From NCBI GenBank assembly GCA_029250565.1, contig JAQXFA010000140.1, forward strand, positions 1 through 7,543: a DNA stretch of 7,543 bases, given 5' to 3'. The notes under the pieces are model-generated. The model worked only from the letters and a program-made list of their open reading frames with translations, ran no database searches and had not been told where the DNA came from. The DNA comes from Candidatus Thalassarchaeaceae archaeon. GTDB lineage: Archaea; Thermoplasmatota; Poseidoniia; Poseidoniales; Thalassarchaeaceae. Made by a program: the position numbers and the translations under genes. This document shows positions 5,237 through 7,543 of this stretch, piece after piece; position 1 is the first letter of the stretch; every line of letters starts with the position of its first letter.

Positions 5237-7543
5237 ATGCGCAGAAAACAGACAGTTCTCTTCATCACTTTGCTATTATTAGGAAGCCTTGCATTCGTCT
5301 CAATGTCAAGACCATCTTCAGAAGTTGATTCAGTTCACCCTGACGATACGACAGGCGAAGGTCCACCAATAACTGACACCGATAAAGACAAGATTCCAGA
5401 CTTACACGAACAAATGTATAGTGTTGACAGAAACATAACATTGGATGATATGGTTTACACAATAAGTGGACTTGATTACGAAAATGCATCTGATAACGAA
5501 TCTGACTTTGATAATGATGGACTAAATTCTCTTGAAGAATATTGTTGGCCTTACGATTTGGAACACTGTTTTGTTGACCGTAAATCTCTCACTGGTATAC
5601 CCCCTGAACTAACTGAATCAGGGATGCGAGAGTTCCTAGACCCAAGGCTTGGAGATACTGATGGAGATGGTTTACCTGATGGTTACGAGATATGGATGTG
5701 TATGCGGGAAACCGGTGCGAAAAATGAATCCATGGCTTGGGAATGTGATGGTTTTGACCCGTTAAACGCTCATGATGGTCAAAATGATTCTGACCGATGC
5801 TGGGATGGCGAACTTGGTTGTGGGGATGGATTTGATGTAGATCGAGATGGTATCATTGAGCTCCATGAGTGGTATACAAATGCCGAAGAGTACAATTACA
5901 ACGCACCGGATAATTGGACTACTGAAATTCACGGGTTGCGTTGTCTTGATTTGATGGATGCCTGCGCTGATAATGTTACTCGACCAACCGGCTCGCCAGG
6001 TTGGCTTGGAACCGACCCTTTGCGAAATGATAGCGATTTTTATTATTGGTCTGGTAGCCGTGAATTAGCGAAAAGTAGTCGCGGTGATGCAATACCTGAT
6101 GGCTGGGAAGTTTTCTTCGGATTAGATCCTTTGAATGAATCTGATAGCCTGCTAGATGGTGATTATGATGGCTGGGATTTGAATCGAGATGGAATGATTA
6201 TGCCAGACGGTTCAAGAGCCACCGTTTACATTGGTGAAGCCTATTCTAATTTAGAAGAATACTATACTTTCATTGATAATGGCACATGGGTAAGAGCTGG
6301 GCTAAAATCAACTCTTCTTGGTGAGGTTGATGCCATGGTATCAATGTATGACCAAGGCACTAGTCCAAGAATCATGCATCATGATGTACGCTCTTTACAG
6401 GCTGATGAAGTACTTGGATTGCTATATGTTGGCACCAAGCGCGGACTGACAATCTTTGAACCAAGCACTGGTGGTAGTTGGGATTTAGCCCTCCCTCCCG
6501 GTGGTGAATTATTTGACATGATGTTGTGGTCTGACCAAGGTGGTGAACAAAGACTTGTTCTTGCTACTAATGGCGGAATTGAAATCTGGACTCTTGATGG
6601 CGAAGGATTCCTCAATCAGAATGCTGGGATTTCAGGCGTTGAAATGGAGCCAGTCAATGGCCTCTATCAACTAGATACCGGATCGGGAAATCTTGATTTG
6701 TTAGTCTCTTGTGATGGTTCTCAAGCATGGACATTGACAATTGATGGTTCTGGACAAATCACAAATTTGAGAGAAGCTGAAACTCTCAATGAAGCCTTAG
6801 AAATTGAAAATGCAACCATTCAAGCGATTGCACATACATCAGTAAATGGTGGTGCCAAGAAACTCTATGTCGGCACTGACCACGGATTCTTAGTAGCAAG
6901 CACAGAAGATGTCATTGGCGATTATCCTGCACTATGGATATTCAATGAAACAGATGCTGAAAATTATGTCCGTCAAGCAAATCCTCAGAACATATCCCAT
7001 TCTGCAAATGTTAGGGCTCTTGTATTAGATGGGCCGCGTCAACCCGATGGTTCAATCTCTAGTACCCAGACACTTTGGGTGGGGACCGCAGGGGGTGTGC
7101 ACCAATTTTCTCTATTAGATGAGGCCGACCCTTCCATAGCCTTCTCTAGGGACCGCATGCAGAATGATGAAAACGATTTAGAAGGCGCTAATGATATTCA
7201 TGCGATATTACCGCTTGGTGATGAGATATTAATTGGTTCAAGATATGGTACTTGGACTTTAGATGGTGATCACGCTAGAGCATTGGGGATTGATGAACAA
7301 CAGACAAGAATCCCAGGTTTTGTTACTGAAATCCTAGTGATGGATGTGCTTGGTAATGATACTGTATTCGCAGGGTTACACCCAGGTAGATATTCCAATC
7401 GTATGCTGATTAATCCGTTTAGTAACGACTCAGATCTTGATGGGATGCCAGATGGTTGGGAGAATGCTCACGGCCTTGACCCAACTGATCCATTTGACAG
7501 AGATGAGGATTTAGATGTAGATGGAATCAATATCAATCCGTAT
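5237..7543 (+). CDS. secreted Ca-binding repeat / beta-propeller protein (3' partial, 769 aa visible)
   Basis: The frame opens at ATG 5237 and is still open at the window end, so the C-terminus is missing. Residues 1-5 (MRRKQ) and a hydrophobic run at 6-23 form a signal peptide without a lipobox cysteine. Residues 47-320 carry thrombospondin type 3-like Ca-binding loops: DTDKDKIPDLHE (47-58), DFDNDG (90-95), DTDGDGLPDGYE (140-151), DVDRDG (200-205), a degenerate copy at 284-291, and DGDYDGWDLNRDG (307-319). Eight cysteines sit here in close pairs (103/111, 155/170, 188/195, 236/243), suggesting disulfides outside the cell. Residues about 390-720 contain seven short 'hhhGT..G' strands at 396, 440, 488, 543, 613, 664 and 709, for example LYVGTKRG, LYVGTDHG and LWVGTAGG. 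These resemble blades of a Reg_prop/WD-like beta-propeller. Ca-loops return at 731-763 (DSDLDGMPDGWE). A surface or secreted binding protein is likely; no catalytic motif is seen. The start is supported by AGGTGA 4 nt upstream. Confidence 0.93.
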   Translation, partial: MRRKQTVLFITLLLLGSLAFVSMSRPSSEVDSVHPDDTTGEGPPITDTDKDKIPDLHEQMYSVDRNITLDDMVYTISGLDYENASDNESDFDNDGLNSLEEYCWPYDLEHCFVDRKSLTGIPPELTESGMREFLDPRLGDTDGDGLPDGYEIWMCMRETGAKNESMAWECDGFDPLNAHDGQNDSDRCWDGELGCGDGFDVDRDGIIELHEWYTNAEEYNYNAPDNWTTEIHGLRCLDLMDACADNVTRPTGSPGWLGTDPLRNDSDFYYWSGSRELAKSSRGDAIPDGWEVFFGLDPLNESDSLLDGDYDGWDLNRDGMIMPDGSRATVYIGEAYSNLEEYYTFIDNGTWVRAGLKSTLLGEVDAMVSMYDQGTSPRIMHHDVRSLQADEVLGLLYVGTKRGLTIFEPSTGGSWDLALPPGGELFDMMLWSDQGGEQRLVLATNGGIEIWTLDGEGFLNQNAGISGVEMEPVNGLYQLDTGSGNLDLLVSCDGSQAWTLTIDGSGQITNLREAETLNEALEIENATIQAIAHTSVNGGAKKLYVGTDHGFLVASTEDVIGDYPALWIFNETDAENYVRQANPQNISHSANVRALVLDGPRQPDGSISSTQTLWVGTAGGVHQFSLLDEADPSIAFSRDRMQNDENDLEGANDIHAILPLGDEILIGSRYGTWTLDGDHARALGIDEQQTRIPGFVTEILVMDVLGNDTVFAGLHPGRYSNRMLINPFSNDSDLDGMPDGWENAHGLDPTDPFDRDEDLDVDGININPY

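Noticed and set aside
5265..5489. Open frame of 74 codons on the minus strand
   Set aside because: Opposite the N-terminus of the Ca-binding protein, whose signal peptide and DxDxD motifs make the plus reading clear.
6379..6615. Open frame of 78 codons on the minus strand
   Set aside because: Opposite the propeller-like region of the Ca-binding protein; no start signal or domain.
5140..7543. Ca-binding repeats as a tandem DNA repeat
   Set aside because: The repeats are similar only at protein level (Asp/Gly positions); their codons and spacing differ, so no DNA repeat or CRISPR-like array is present.

Overview
The window looks like a chromosomal piece of an archaeon, most likely a marine planktonic Euryarchaeon of the Marine Group II (Poseidoniales, Thermoplasmatota) type. 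This is an inference. It rests on moderate-to-low GC, three adjacent genes whose N-termini look like archaeal class III (type IV pilin-like) signal segments, a large secreted protein with Ca-binding DxDxDG repeats and a beta-propeller, and GGAGG / AGGTGA Shine-Dalgarno motifs. No rRNA, tRNA, integrase, transposase, CRISPR array or other mobility marker was seen.

Layout: (1) 3-233, plus strand, the 3' end of a TPR-like gene that starts before the window. (2) 241-3946, minus strand, a tight three-gene operon read from 3946 down to 241. It encodes a 339-aa pilin-like protein (GTG start), a 737-aa pilin-like protein with a very large beta-rich ectodomain (ATG start in a TGATG overlap), and a 158-aa pilin-like protein (TTG start in a TTGA overlap). 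(3) 3947-4143, a non-coding gap with a perfect hairpin and a perfect 13-bp palindrome. (4) 4144-4944, minus strand, a YycJ/WalJ-like metallo-beta-lactamase-fold hydrolase with a full metal-ligand set. (5) 4945-5236, a divergent intergenic region. Its centre is AT-rich, and it ends in three successive perfect stem-loops, the last of which abuts a Shine-Dalgarno motif. (6) 5237 to the window end, plus strand, the first 769 residues of a secreted protein. It has a signal peptide, a Cys- and Asp-rich Ca-binding repeat region, about seven propeller-like blades, and then more Ca-binding repeats. It is still open at the right edge.

How the genes may work together: the three pilin-like products are probably co-translated and may form a surface appendage or a tip/adhesin complex. 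The 737-aa member would carry the exposed domain, with repeats reminiscent of IgGFc-binding-type modules. The large Ca-binding propeller protein would be a second, independently transcribed exported surface protein. The hydrolase is probably a housekeeping cytoplasmic nuclease/hydrolase and need not be linked to the surface genes. No pilus assembly ATPase, membrane platform protein or prepilin peptidase lies in the window, so the secretion machinery must be encoded elsewhere. The least explained parts are the repeat-bearing giant pilin, the composite Ca/propeller protein, and the structured leader in front of the latter.
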